Program-made: the position numbers and the translations under genes
Shown here: one piece after another, positions 1-9,553 of the stretch
Layout of the letters: every line of letters starts with the position of its first letter
Position numbering within the stretch: the first letter of the stretch is position 1
Assembly (NCBI GenBank): GCA_003427395.1
Contig: BFEA01000258.1
Span: forward strand, 511,608 to 538,278
Direction: 5' to 3'
DNA: 26,671 nt
Origin: Chara braunii
Taxonomy: Eukaryota; Streptophyta; Charophyceae; Charales; Characeae
Notes under the pieces: model-generated
Database searches by the model: none
Seen by the model: only the letters and a program-made list of their open reading frames with translations
Told to the model about the DNA's origin: nothing

Positions 1-32
1 CACACACACACACACACACACACAGAGAATAG

Positions 33-75
33 GCCCACAGATGCAGACATGAAAGGATATGCCCCACACATACTC
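33..75 (-). CDS. Candidate next WDR91-like exon, 3' end unresolved
   Basis: After a T-rich tract there is an acceptor (CTGGTCAG) at 76-77. In phase 0 the sequence reads EYVWGISFHV, which could continue the LGSDGN blade edge of exon g as the W-containing last strand (compare FIQWNI in WDR91). The reading then runs into the GT/CA repeat at the window edge. No donor can be chosen with confidence (CAT|GTCTGC is one choice), so the left boundary given is arbitrary. Confidence 0.4.
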
Positions 76-93
76 CTGACCAGGTGGCAATTC

Positions 94-530
94 AAAAAAA
101 AAAAAAAAACACTGAAAAGGTTGAGCAGTGGAGAGCAGAGTTGCACGAGACTGGAGAACGGAGACTGAGGGAAAAGAGAATGCGGCAATTCGAAAAAAAT
201 AAAAATAAAGAAAAGGGAGGGAGAGGTAGAAGGAAAAAAATAATAATGGGGGCGTAGAGAGAACCATACATTTCCATCGGATCCAAGTGTGAACACGCTC
301 GTGTGATTGTAACCGAAGCGCACACAGCTAGCAGCACATGACCTGTGAGCCGTCCAGCTGGTAATTAGCGAGCATGAGCTCATATCTTTCAACAAGGATA
401 ACTTTTGTTAAGTCCATCTGTCTCCAAATTGGTCACCACTCATAATAAACAGGTGGTTCATTCAGATTGCCGAGCAAGTACGAGATTCCCTGAAACAGAG
501 CAGGCAATAATCGCATCTCATCTCATCTCC

Positions 531-602
<72 letters not shown>
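94..602. repeat. Simple repeats at the left end: A run and (CA)n
   Basis: A run of 16 A at 94-109 and an uninterrupted (CA)n of about 69 bp at 534-602. A (CA)n also forms the window edge at 1-24. Confidence 0.95.
270..385 (-). CDS. WDR91: WDR91-like gene, exon g
   Basis: This 116-nt exon has acceptor TTGTTGAAAG and donor AAT|GTATGG. The first two bases complete the aspartate of exon f; then 38 codons begin MSSCSLITSWTAHR and end SVFTLGSDGN. The SW.AH then V.F.Y...VF.LGSDG pattern follows the next WDR91 repeat (SWRAH, V.FSY, YSIGEDG). Phase 0 at the 3' end suits the candidate exon at 75. The donor is fair, not strong, so the end could differ by a few codons. Confidence 0.78.
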
Positions 603-605
<3 letters not shown>

Positions 606-966
606 ACTTTCAGGTTTGCCTTTAAAAAAAAAGGTTCGCCTTTTCAGACCTTGTCCACTTCAATCAAGCAAACGTTTTTTTTTTTGCTTTTTTTTTCCCC
701 CTTCTTCAACCAAAGTTAGCAAACAGTATTCAACACACTGCACTTTGCTTCTTCTTGACACTCCGAACTTTTGCATTAGCGCCTCCTCCTCGTGGATCCC
801 AACTTTGTAAACACCCCCCTGCAGAAAGATGAACATGGCCCCAGGCTTAAAGCCTTAAAAACCAGTACATCATACATAGGCCCGCGGGTGTCATCGTGGA
901 ACCTGCACCACTTCGGAGGCCGCGGTTTTACGGAACGTCGGCGCCTCACACAATGGAAAAGGATAC
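386..966 (-). other. Intron between WDR91-like exons f and g
   Basis: Flanked by GT-AG sites. It contains a long (CA)n at 534-602 and short A/T runs. The segment 859-890 is loosely similar to the right arm of the hairpin at 5334-5360. No gene is seen. Confidence 0.6.
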
Positions 967-1075
967 CAAAAAGCCTTATCAGTCCATCCGTAGCAGCAGT
1001 CGCAAGGATCTTCCCATTGTGATTGTAGCACAGAGACAACACGAGCGATGGTTCTTCACCCAAGACAAGAGTGTT
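967..1075 (-). CDS. WDR91: WDR91-like gene, exon f (best-conserved WD repeat)
   Basis: This 109-nt exon has acceptor GGGTACCAG and donor TTTG|GTATCC. Starting in phase 0 it reads NTLVLGEEPSLVLSLCYNHN and then GKILATAATDGLIRLF. The core C..NHNG..LATAATDG.IRLF is a textbook WD repeat and nearly matches the FNHNGNLLVTGAADG.IRLFD segment of WDR91. It ends in phase 1 with G; the first two bases of exon g (AT) make the expected aspartate. This exon anchors the gene identification. Confidence 0.88.
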
Positions 1076-1984
1076 CTGGTACCCACCAACACAAGATCAA
1101 ACCCACAGCACACACAATCAACAATATCCGATGTAAGTCGTAACTTCTTTTAACCCTTTTTTTTTTTTTTTAAGTTCTTACACTACACATCTCTGAAATC
1201 AACCCCAAGCCCACGCGACAAGCTCGACTACCTCCACATTGTTCCATGGAGGGCCAAGCAGAATTTGGTTGTAGACCACTTAACTCTCTACTTGCCAGCC
1301 TTTTTTTTTTTTTTTTTTTGGTCAACTTATCATCACTGATGAGGATAAAAAAGCTGAAGGATGCCAACAATGCTAAAAAAGCTACAGAATGCCAGCATCG
1401 GCCCAGCAATGCTGACGAGCTCTGCGATAGGAGGAGGAGAGCGCCCTGAAGCACCGAGATTTCTCGCTGGGCTTGTTGGCCCTATACTTTACCGGGTTCA
1501 GGCCTCATAACGAAAGCTTGAGCCAGGACCCACTGGCGATATGTCCAGGCTATGAATGCATGAACCTGACCGCTATTAAGGCAAGTTTCATGCTTGGAAA
1601 ACTTGAACATAGCACAAGTGGGGCCTGCACCTCTTTGTTAGTACTGGAAGAGACCTACCAGAGCATTCGGTAGCTATGGGCCCAGGGGCACTTTTCCTTG
1701 TCCACACAACATGCCCCCAAACAAAAGCACAAAACCAAAAACAAACCTGCTTAATCAAGGGCACCACAAATTCTTCCTTTTTTTTCCTGTGGGGTGCGTG
1801 GGTTGAGGGGGGGAGGGGAGGGCACCAAAAACTCTATTTTCATCTGTGCACAAAGTTTAAGAGGATTCCCGCAACTAATTGCTGGATATTGTTACAATCC
1901 TGGCCAATTTCGAAGTGCAAAATTCACGAGAAAGCACAATGCCGTCCAATTGCAAAAGAAATGAATGAACTTGAGAGGAGGGAG

Positions 1985-2086
1985 AGATGAAGAAGAAGAA
2001 GAAAAAGAAAAGAAAAGAAGAAGAAGAAGAAGAAGAAGAAGAAGAAGAAGAAGAAGAAAGAAAGAAAGAAAGAAAGAAGAAGAAGA
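1985..2086. repeat. GAA-rich homopurine tract
   Basis: About 100 bp of pure A/G on the plus strand, mostly (GAA)n with GAAA units at the end. Homopurine mirror tracts like this can form triplex DNA. It creates spurious Glu/Lys/Arg-rich and Leu/Phe/Ser-rich ORFs on the two strands. Confidence 0.95.
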
Positions 2087-3129
2087 TGTACACCAGCAAA
2101 AGACGAATGGTAATCCCTCTCCTTCTCGCCAACCAAACTCCTCCTTTTCTTCTTCCCTCTTATTCAAGCAATAAACAATAATAGTGATGATGAATGGCAG
2201 AACCAGAATCAATGTCCGAATCCCACTTCTACTGTTTGGCATCACTAGAGGTCCACCATAGCCATGGCTTCCATCTTCTTCCTCCTCAAACAGGCCGAGG
2301 TTATGCCGAACTACTACTAAGGGCCTAGCCCTGCTGCACAAAAGACAACGCAAAGCAGCTATGTCCGCTGCTTCTTAGGCTGTCATGCCTGAATCTTTCT
2401 TGAAGCCTTCTTGGTGCGGCCCAACCCCACTGCGGCCTTCCAGATACAGCTCCTAACAAGGTGGTGAAGATGGCGTCCACCATAGCCACGTAGGTACCTG
2501 GCCACTCTCCTCCCTAGTCCTCTTCTCCCTCCTCCTCCTACCAGTAGAGCTCCACCATAGCCGAAGTCGAAGCTCCCGGCCTTCTTCCTCCTCCCAGCGC
2601 TGTAATGCCCAGCGCTCTACCTCCTGGCAGTGCCCTGAAGTCCAGCGCACGCTCAAGCAGCATGACGTCCAAACTTGCACACTGCAAAGGAGGTAGAGCC
2701 GAGAGCTCTCCCTGAAGATACAGCGGCCTACCTGCCTCTTGGGCGGTGACTTCCAGGCCGCGCGGCCTCCAAGCAACCGGTACCTCCTCCCTTTCGGAGG
2801 GAAACATCATTGCGGGCTCTGATATCGTTGGCCCTAGATGCAGGCTACTTGGACTGGTACCCGCATGGACCTAGCCTACCAACTACTGGGCCTCTAAAAA
2901 TGCCAACTTTTGTCTTCTTCTGCTCCGCCTCCAGTTCGCAACACATCTCCCACTACTTGAGTGGCACCGGCCTACCTACTACTTGAGTGTTTTCCCCCGC
3001 TGCAACCCTCAAATTCATGGCCACAGGTAAGTACCGGCCCTGCAGGGCCGCCAAACAAACAAGTGCCCTTGCGGGTCACAGACACACTCAGGCCGACAAG
3101 CACTCAGACAGGCACGCAGACCACCAACC

Positions 3130-3154
3130 ACACACACACACACACACACACACA
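3130..3154. repeat. (CA)n microsatellite
   Basis: A short dinucleotide run inside an intron. Confidence 0.95.
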
Positions 3155-3350
3155 GACTTAGAAAACTCAGCAGAAAGCGGGAATTTCAGCAAGGCATTCA
3201 TTCCGGCGGCAAAACTCAGAAATCAGCTGTGTTCTCAGTCTTTGTTTTGACGGGCCATTACAATATTAAACTCTGAAAAGAAAAAGAAAAGAGTGGGCCT
3301 ACTTTTGGTCTCAGGAGTTCAGAATCCAATCTGTTTTAAAGGACCCCCTC

Positions 3351-3385
3351 TTTACTATTTACTATTTACTATTTACTATTTACTA
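3351..3385. repeat. (TTTACTA)5 heptamer array
   Basis: Five perfect copies of a 7-bp unit. The unit length equals that of plant telomere repeats but the sequence is not TTTAGGG, so a telomeric origin is not supported. Confidence 0.9.
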
Positions 3386-3639
3386 TTGACCTGCCAGCAA
3401 TAAAAGGTACTCATGGTTTGGAGAAAGGATCATAAAGCAAGAGCAAGAAGCAGGTGTGAAAAGGGACCCAGAGTACAGAGGAAAAGAGAAGAAAGATACC
3501 AAACACACAAAGAGATGCCTCCAGAGTGCTGTGCTTCAAAACCTTAGCGGACGCCATCACTGAACAGGACAAGAAGGGATAGCAAGCGAGCAGCAGTCGA
3601 GCTGTGTGCTTGAAATGGCAATGCAGACTGATAAAAAAC

Positions 3640-3733
3640 ATACGTTTGAAATTGGAGCGATACAGAGAAGATTAACATGGCCCCTGCGCAAGGATGGCAT
3701 GCACACATCAAGAACCGGTAGAAAGCATAAAAC

Positions 3734-3765
<32 letters not shown>
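3640..3765 (+). pseudogene. U6 snRNA-like retropseudogene with 31-base poly(A) tail
   Basis: From about 3647 the sequence follows U6 snRNA: ATTGGAGCGATACAGAGAAG, then ATTAACATGGCCCCTGCGCA, AGGATGG and a plant-type 3' part (GCACACATCAAGAACCGGT). The ACAGAGA box is intact, but the AGC triad reads AAC, and the 5' stem-loop is not recognisable. It runs into 31 consecutive A (3735-3765), not the short T-run terminator of a functional U6 gene. A polyadenylated, retroposed U6 copy explains this best. Confidence 0.75.
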
Positions 3766-3769
<4 letters not shown>

Positions 3770-4022
3770 GCAGACGGCGGCCGCACATAATGGGGACTGA
3801 ATCAAAGCAGCGGCAATCATGAAGAGAAACATGTCCACATGATATCTGAATACACAATCTTGCGAGACAGTAAAGGGAAGTGGGGAGCACACAGATGAAG
3901 AAATGAACAGCCAGACAGACACACACACAGACAGGTAGGAGTGCAGACGAACAAACCAACACACAGACAGGCAGACAAGCGAAACAATGGAATGGTACGT
4001 GGGATCAGATGGAGACACCTAC

Positions 4023-4131
4023 AAGGATCTTCCAGACTCTCATGTTCCAAATGGCCACAGTGCCTTTAGGGTGATCAACGCTGTCAACTTGACTTCCGCT
4101 CATGGCACTTCCGTAACTGCTGGGTGCATTC
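4023..4131 (-). CDS. WDR91: WDR91-like gene, exon e
   Basis: This 109-nt exon has acceptor GATGCAGCAG and donor ATCCTT|GTAGGT. Its first G completes AGG (arginine) from exon d. It then reads 36 codons: a serine-rich linker (NAPSSYGSAMSGSQVDS) followed by HPKGTVAIWNMRVWKIL, a WD blade edge. In WDR91 a serine-rich loop with SQVD likewise precedes a GRLLLWD strand. It ends in phase 0, which matches exon f. No disruption is seen. Confidence 0.82.
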
Positions 4132-4276
4132 CTGCTGCATCAACATGCACATGCCGAAACACAAGGCAGGCAGAACGAAGTGAAAAACTTCAAGCTCCCA
4201 AAACAGCACCCCCCTGATCCAGAGTGGTCCTCAGAGATCCTCCCAAGAAAACAGAGAGGGAGAGAGAGTCTGGGGG

Positions 4277-4278
<2 letters not shown>

Positions 4279-4373
<95 letters not shown>
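4279..4373. repeat. (GA)n microsatellite, about 95 bp
   Basis: Uninterrupted GA dinucleotides preceded by a run of eight G. Confidence 0.97.
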
Positions 4374-4375
<2 letters not shown>

Positions 4376-5091
4376 GCACCAAGGGAGAGACAGAGTCAGA
4401 GAGGCATAAAAAATGTGCAAAGTGACAGGGATGTTTGCAAGTCTAGGCTACCACTTATGTAGAACGAGTTTCAATGGTTTAGTCTCAGAGAGGGTCTCCA
4501 AAAGGTACTAGAACATAAACCAACTGTTCTAGTAAGGATTCGAGAATAAAGCTACGAAAAAAAAGGAAGTAATAATTCACATGTCGGCGATGTCGCAGAA
4601 CTCCATAGTCTGAGCAGGTACCTCTCCTTCAATTTCCATTTCAATTTCCATGTTCACTTTCTTGCCCTTTTTTCGTTCAGTAGATCGTGATGATTCCGTG
4701 ATAGCCAAAATCCCATACTGCGACCAGTGTGAAGATAATGGCAGCATGCAGCCCGAAAGGGACCTCAGGGTTTCAGGTCTGCCCTCCATATTGCTGAGGC
4801 TTCGTTCCGTTGGTTGGAAACTTGGCCTCCTAGCCGCCAGGGCCAGCATATCATTATAAAACGCGAAGAGTTCAGGCCCATGGGAGGCCCAGAAAAATCC
4901 CACGTCCTATTCAGGCAAGACTTGACTCAAAAAATTCGGCGTTTCACGGCCTCCATGCACCTTCACCCATGGTTGGGATCCACTAACGCTCACTAAAGTG
5001 ACTGGCAGATTAACCCCTACAAAGTGTCTTCTCCTTCTCCTTCTCCTTCCCTTCCCTCCCTGAGACTCCCCCCCCCTCTCTCTCCCTGAGG

Positions 5092-5109
5092 CCCCCCCCC
5101 CCCCCCCCC
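5092..5109. repeat. Poly(C) run of 18
   Basis: An 18-base C run after a CT-rich stretch; its length may be inexact in a short-read assembly. Confidence 0.9.
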
Positions 5110-5268
5110 TCCACCAACTCTGGCGAGCCTCAAGTTATATCGCCTTTACCATCCATCCGTTCCTGTGCTTGAAGCAAACTCCATACCAAGCGAAAGGAAC
5201 GATTTAAGCCACCAATACTTCCTAAAGTCGTGGCCGTGACTAACAAGCCACAACAATTACGAGCGAAG

Positions 5269-5349
5269 GGGTCCATACATTGGCACGTCAATTCATCTCA
5301 GTAGAAGCGCTTCTACTCTATTTTTTTTCCGCGGCCGATGTATGGGCCC
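5269..5349. repeat. Nested inverted repeat around an 18-bp perfect palindrome
   Basis: The outer arms GGGTCCATACATTGGC (5269-5284) and GCCGATGTATGGGCCC (5334-5349) pair with two mismatches. Between them lies the perfect palindrome AGTAGAAGCGCTTCTACT (5300-5317). This could be a small foldback/MITE remnant or an RNA hairpin within the intron. No target duplication was identified. Confidence 0.6.
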
Positions 5350-5824
5350 AGTACTGGTGGTTTAAATGAAATGACATAGCATGTACAGCATATGAGGTAT
5401 TAGGTTGCAAGCTTTAAACAACAACAGAGTAACGAGTCAACACGTAAAATGCGACAACCGGTATAGGAGAACCTGATTCCCTAGTGAAATGCATAATCCG
5501 AAAACAGCTTCAGTCCCGTTGTCTGTACCTCGTCTCTCCAATTACAATAACCACTTCTTATGAGTCAAATACACAAGGCATACATGCCTATTGCCCACAG
5601 CGCCGCGTCAGAGTGTCATTTTTAGTAAACTGTGGTTTCGGATGTGACAGCTGGAAGACGTGGGATAGGCTGGTTATGAACCCAACTGGATTGTCTGTGA
5701 ACCGCACGATAGAGAAATCATAACATAATAATGGGGCCAATTCGCCAAATATCTAATCGAGCGTCTAGCCACATACAATACAACACAGTCAAGCAAACAC
5801 CGAGAAGCAGTTTTTTTATCTCAC

Positions 5825-5887
5825 CTTGCCGATGAGGTCGCACACGAAAATGCTGCATCAGTTGGGCTACCCTTGATGTCAACAACT
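5825..5887 (-). CDS. WDR91: WDR91-like gene, exon d (63 nt)
   Basis: This short exon lies 14,342 bp beyond exon c, past the whole LTR element. The acceptor is GCAAGACAG and the donor is GGCAAG|GTGAGA. The first base completes an arginine, then 20 codons read VVDIKGSPTDAAFSCATSSA, ending in phase 2 (AG). WDR91 has the same order of features here (R-I-L-S-L, SP.GA.F.C.A). The phase fit at both ends is the main evidence, because the exon is small and sits next to a CA/TG repeat. An alternative acceptor at 6002 gives the wrong phase and was discarded. Confidence 0.78.
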
Positions 5888-6037
5888 CTGTCTTGCCATA
5901 AATTGTCGCAAGGGATGTTTTGGTCCATCCATCGCCAGACGCATAGTTGGATAGACACATGGGTGGGCATACATAGACAGAACCACAAGCACAACACACA
6001 CACTCAGCCGCAACGTGCCAAGCATGCACACAATCTT

Positions 6038-6038
<1 letters not shown>

Positions 6039-6091
<53 letters not shown>
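6039..6091. repeat. (CA)n microsatellite
   Basis: About 53 bp of CA followed by interrupted CA/CG/TA steps to about 6122. Confidence 0.95.
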
Positions 6092-6100
<9 letters not shown>

Positions 6101-6546
6101 TACACACACATGCACACACACAAATTCATCACACACAGAAAAACACAAACTTGAAACATCAGTATTTACATGTAGATTCACAAAGCTCAATCTCACAGCT
6201 CTAGTAACCCAGCCGTGCTGCGAAGTTTGGTGGGGCTCTGAGGTGTGTGGGCATGTGTGCATGCATAGTACTGCATACTCATCGTGTGTGCATACATTGC
6301 AGACTGCTAGGAAGATCAAGCGTGTCATGTATTCGTGGATCATCACCTCTCAACCCCACGAAAAGGGTGACAGTGACAAACTGTTTGATTTGACTTTGAC
6401 CGACTTTCGGGAGGCTGGATCACGTCATTCTTCCCAGGGTGCATTTGACTGATGGATAAGAACTTACCACCTTGCCCAAAGTTTGCGATACCCTTGAGAA
6501 AATTGGCTGACTTCACTCACACAAAAGTGTGTGTGTTAGGGCATCT

Positions 6547-6565
6547 AGATGTGTATAAGAGACAG
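6547..6565 (+). other. Tn5 (Nextera) mosaic-end adapter sequence
   Basis: AGATGTGTATAAGAGACAG is an exact 19-bp match to the hyperactive Tn5 mosaic end used in tagmentation libraries. It is preceded by CATCT, like the start of a second, truncated end. It is best read as an untrimmed adapter or chimeric read join, so continuity across this point is doubtful. Confidence 0.9.
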
Positions 6566-6572
6566 GAATAGG

Positions 6573-6615
<43 letters not shown>

Positions 6616-6628
6616 AATAGGCCCACAC

Positions 6629-6664
<36 letters not shown>

Positions 6665-6772
6665 TAGGCCCCCCCCCACACACGCACACACACACACACA
6701 TACACACACACACACGCACACACACACACACATACACACACACACACACACAGAATAAGCCCACACACACAC
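6566..6772. repeat. Compound CA block interspersed with GAATAGGCCC
   Basis: CA runs are interrupted by GAATAGGCCC or one-base variants at about 6566, 6616, 6661 and 6752. The same CAGAGAATAGGCCCACA string occurs at the window start (about 22-38). The block abuts the adapter sequence. Confidence 0.85.
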
Positions 6773-6799
6773 ATGTGAAACGGTTTCACCCAGTCACCC

Positions 6800-6930
6800 G
6801 ACAGTTGCAGACATTAGGTCTCGATCCCTACACCTACCCCGTGACCCTGTGTGAGATTTGAACCCACGACCTGTTCCTAAATCCCGTAGGTTAGTCAGTC
6901 AGCATGTTAGTCTGTCGTAGGTCTTGATCC
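6800..6930 (-). repeat. tRNA-like SINE fragment
   Basis: On the minus strand, GTCGTGGGTTCAAATCTC (6853-6870) is a good Pol III B box in the context common to tRNA-derived SINEs. The stretch CTAACCTACGGGATTTAGG lies upstream at anticodon-arm distance. The A box is weak, and no tail or target duplication was found. Confidence 0.4.
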
Positions 6931-8080
6931 ATAGGTCTTCGTGTTAGCAGTCCAGTCTGTTACCGTTAGGCTTAGTTAGGGCCCTTCTGGAAGCCTCTAC
7001 CCGTAGGTCCTATAAGGCCGTAGGCTCCACTTGCCGTGTCTGAGTCAGCAAGGTGGCAGTCCACCTCGTCCAGTCAGCAAGTACCAGGGTGCAATCATAC
7101 TCGACTTCTTCACACTTGTCATCCATGCAAACAGCGAAACAACAAACTGGCGACATGCGCCCACACAGTACTCAAAGATATCGTAACCAGGTAAGAGTTC
7201 TCTTCAAACTGGCTATGGCGACTGAGCGCCCACACAACTCACTGTTCGCACTCTGGATCACCCTGGATGTCCCACACGCACACTCAGTGTTCATACCCNG
7301 GGGGGGGGGGGTAGACTATCACCAGAACAACTCCTTTTCCACCCAGATGAGTATACCCAAGATTGAAACATAGGTGATATTTCAAATGATTGCGATGTTG
7401 GATAATTGTAATGTGTTGGATTCTGAAAGGTGCGAGGAGGTCCACCACGTCTGTGTTCTTAAGCATGGGACGTGTACTCACCCGTTGCTTTCAGCACAGC
7501 TGCACCTTAATTTTGTATGTTCTTGTAGTTACGCTCATTTATATGCATGTAGCATTTCTGCACGAGGGGAGGGAGAGAAGCAAAGGGGAGGGAGAGCAGG
7601 AGGGGGAGAAAAGGAGGAAAGCGGATGGAGGAGTGGAGGAGAAGAATAGGGTAGAGAGGAACCTCATAGGGTCCTCAATACTCACTGACTGACAGAGCAG
7701 ACTGCTAGAGACTGACACAAGAGGTCAGTCAGGGGTTGGCTTGCAGAGAAAAATGAGTTGAGGAAGAGCAGTGGAATTCCTCCTCTTCGTATTCTTAAAC
7801 ATTCTCACATCCTCTATCTCCCACCTGGTTCTGTTTACAACAACAACAAAAAAAAAAAGAACCTTATGGTTCTGGCTCCTTGTCCATTCTGGGGACCTGC
7901 TGATATTGCACATCTTCCGTGTGGTTACCTGTGTCTGAGTCTGTGTACCCGTGCTAACTGTGTTGTCCGTCGTGCTGTGTTTCTGTGCCTCAGGCAGGGG
8001 TAGAGTAGCAGTAAGCGTAGTTACAGGGACACACCCAAAAATTGTCTACAGAGGGGCTTACTGGAAATTGTAAATTTTAT

Positions 8081-8132
8081 ATGCGCGTCATCCTTGCGCC
8101 GGGGCCATGCTAATCTTCCCTGAATCGTTCCA
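8081..8132 (-). pseudogene. U6 snRNA-like pseudogene fragment
   Basis: The minus strand reads TGGAACGATTCAGGGAAGAT, then TAGCATGGCCCCGGCGCAAG and GATGACGCGCAT, the central domain of U6. The AGC triad is present, but the ACAGAGA box reads TCAGGGA, which should abolish splicing function. Neither the 5' stem-loop nor a terminator is recognisable. Unlike the copy at 3640 it has no A tail. Confidence 0.75.
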
Positions 8133-8277
8133 GAAGGCTACCATCTTCACCCGATTACAACATACGGTCACCATTGCTGTACCTAGACTCAAAGTTGCCC
8201 CAAATAGAGCTAAGTTGTATTCGGGGTGAAGACGGTAGGGGTAGATGTAGAATTTGTCAGGGGCCCAGTAGAAAGTA

Positions 8278-8350
8278 TGGTAGCTGCCCGAGGAGGTCAC
8301 GATGGTCCAGGTACGAATGTAGTCAGATATCGGGTTCGATTCAGGCCCTG
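8278..8350 (+). repeat. tRNA-like SINE head
   Basis: TAGCTGCCCGAGGAGGT resembles an A box/D arm, and CGGGTTCGATTC about 45 bp on is a good B box. Downstream lies a 27-bp direct repeat (8437-8463 and 8518-8544, one mismatch). It may be one element with an internal repeat, or an accidental tRNA-like match. Confidence 0.4.
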
Positions 8351-8436
8351 GAGTGGAATCTCAGACTGCGATAATGTTCCCGCCAGAAGGCAGGAATTCT
8401 CCATGAGGCCTAGTGCACCGGTAGGGCTGGTAGGCA

Positions 8437-8544
8437 CCCGGAGCAGAGATCCCGGAGGCCCAGAGTCATATGAGTATATCGGTCACTGTGCTTGAGTGCC
8501 AGACATTCCCGGTGGCCCCCGGAGCAGAGGTCCCGGAGGCCCAG
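8437..8544. repeat. Pair of 27-bp direct repeats, 81 bp apart
   Basis: CCCGGAGCAGAGATCCCGGA plus GGCCCAG recurs with a single A/G difference. Confidence 0.85.
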
Positions 8545-8919
8545 GTGAATATCTGGCTCCGCTGGGAGGGAGAGGCTGGCGGAGAAGTGAGCAGGGGAAG
8601 AGAGCTACCTGGCTATAGCAGAGGATGAGCTAGGAGAGGGAGGGCCTAAGCGTAGGAGGCAATAGTCGTAGGAGCCCATCCCGGGCTACGGAGTTAGGAG
8701 GAGGTGAGTAGAGTTTGAGAGGAGGAAGGAAGGAGGAACCCCTGAGGAAGACTTACCTCTCTCTATATGGGGGAGCTTCATCTTCAGGCCCTGCAACAGG
8801 AAGACCCCAAGAGGGGACAGGCGGTTGGCCTTTGTTGGTGTGAGAGTGGCTATGGTGGCAGGAGAAGGGAGATGCGCAGCAGACTGTTGCTTTGTCCTTC
8901 TGAACACCCGAGCATGCCA

Positions 8920-8972
8920 GGGATGCTCCACCATACCTACCAGCTCAGCAAGGTGTAGTATTGGGAGGCAGA
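8920..8972. repeat. 53-bp dispersed repeat, copy 1
   Basis: This copy shares about 50 bp with 19513-19566 in the same orientation, starting GGATGCTCCACCATACC. The reverse complement contains TTGCTGAGCTGGTAGG, resembling a tRNA D arm, so it may be a SINE head. Both copies border mitochondrial rpl2 fragments. Confidence 0.7.
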
Positions 8973-9146
8973 ACTCTGTATAAGATTATCCGGCGAACAA
9001 TCCGAGATGAACGGATTTTCAAACTAATCCACTCTGCTCCCGACTACAAGCATTTTTTTCTCTTATGCCACACGGAGAGAGATTGAAGAGGCGACCATAG
9101 GGCCGCGGCCCGTCAGCCTTAGTCCCCCTACTGTCAAATATATACC

Positions 9147-9553
9147 TTAATGAATCCACCTTTGGTTGGTTTTCCCGACCAAAGGAGGAACGGACCTTCG
9201 GCCTCCTTTTTTGTACGCCCTTCTCCTCCTCCATGAGGATGGTCTAGACTCCACAGGATTCATAGCAACACCACGAACAACAGGTCATCGTCCTAACCAT
9301 CTACTTCGCCCTGCTTTCCTAAAATTACGCTTACCATGATTCTCATTTGAAAATTGAAACAATAGTTACAGTACCAACAGTAGCTCGACATTGAGAATTT
9401 AATAATTTACAGACGCTAACACGCCTGTGGGTAACCTCAACCTGATGGTTGCCTCATGAAATTTTGAATCAGTTGAGCAAAAGTCCCTGCAGCCCGAAGG
9501 AATTTGGCACCTTGGCCTGGATTCCATTCCATATTATGAATCAAAGTACCCAC
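9147..9553 (-). pseudogene. rpl2: Mitochondrial-type rpl2 fragment, C-terminal domain (likely NUMT)
   Basis: Minus-strand reading gives ribosomal protein L2 C-terminal motifs in order: [58 protein letters not shown] and PHGGGEGRTK, ending at a stop at 9147-9149. L2 binds 23S-type rRNA near the peptidyl-transferase centre. The [12 protein letters not shown] wording is that of plant and charophyte mitochondrial rpl2, not chloroplast or cytosolic L2. It is not functional: there are in-frame stops (after QPSG and inside WLGR.PVVRG) and at least two frameshifts. The N-terminal half is absent; homology stops some 40 bp before the LTR element. A nuclear insertion of mitochondrial DNA is the simplest explanation. 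Confidence 0.8.

Larger units (their letters stand above)
1076..4022 (-). other. Intron between WDR91-like exons e and f
   Basis: This 2947-bp intron carries T runs (1157-1171, 1301-1319), a GAA-rich purine tract, a degenerate region with recurring TCCACCATAGCC (2250-2560), a doubled CTACTTGAGTG (about 2951 and 2981), (CA)n, a heptamer array and the U6-like copy with a poly(A) tail. ORFs across 1870-2810 come from low complexity and have no recognisable domain. Confidence 0.6.
4132..5824 (-). other. Intron between WDR91-like exons d and e
   Basis: This 1693-bp intron holds a 95-bp (GA)n, an 18-base C run, and a nested inverted repeat at 5269-5349. A 108-codon minus-strand ORF at 4577-4903 has no recognisable domain and is not needed for the gene, because exons d and e join in phase without it. 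Confidence 0.55.

Noticed and set aside
1875-2353. Several ORFs of 60-150 codons over the GAA tract
   Set aside because: They are poly-Ser/Leu/Phe or Glu/Arg/Lys translations of a microsatellite with no domain and exist on both strands.
3351-3385. Interstitial telomere repeat
   Set aside because: The 7-bp unit is TTTACTA, not a known telomere unit.
4140-4425. Ser-Leu and Glu-Arg repeat ORFs
   Set aside because: Pure translation of (GA)n in different frames.
4577-4903. 108-codon minus-strand ORF on the same strand as the WDR91-like gene
   Set aside because: No domain is recognisable, and exons d and e already join in phase without it. An alternative exon cannot be excluded.
5888-6002. Longer version of exon d using the acceptor at 6003-6004
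   Set aside because: It would need the previous exon to end in phase 1; the TTTPCA-CG donor of exon c ends in phase 2 and fits the acceptor at 5888-5889 exactly.
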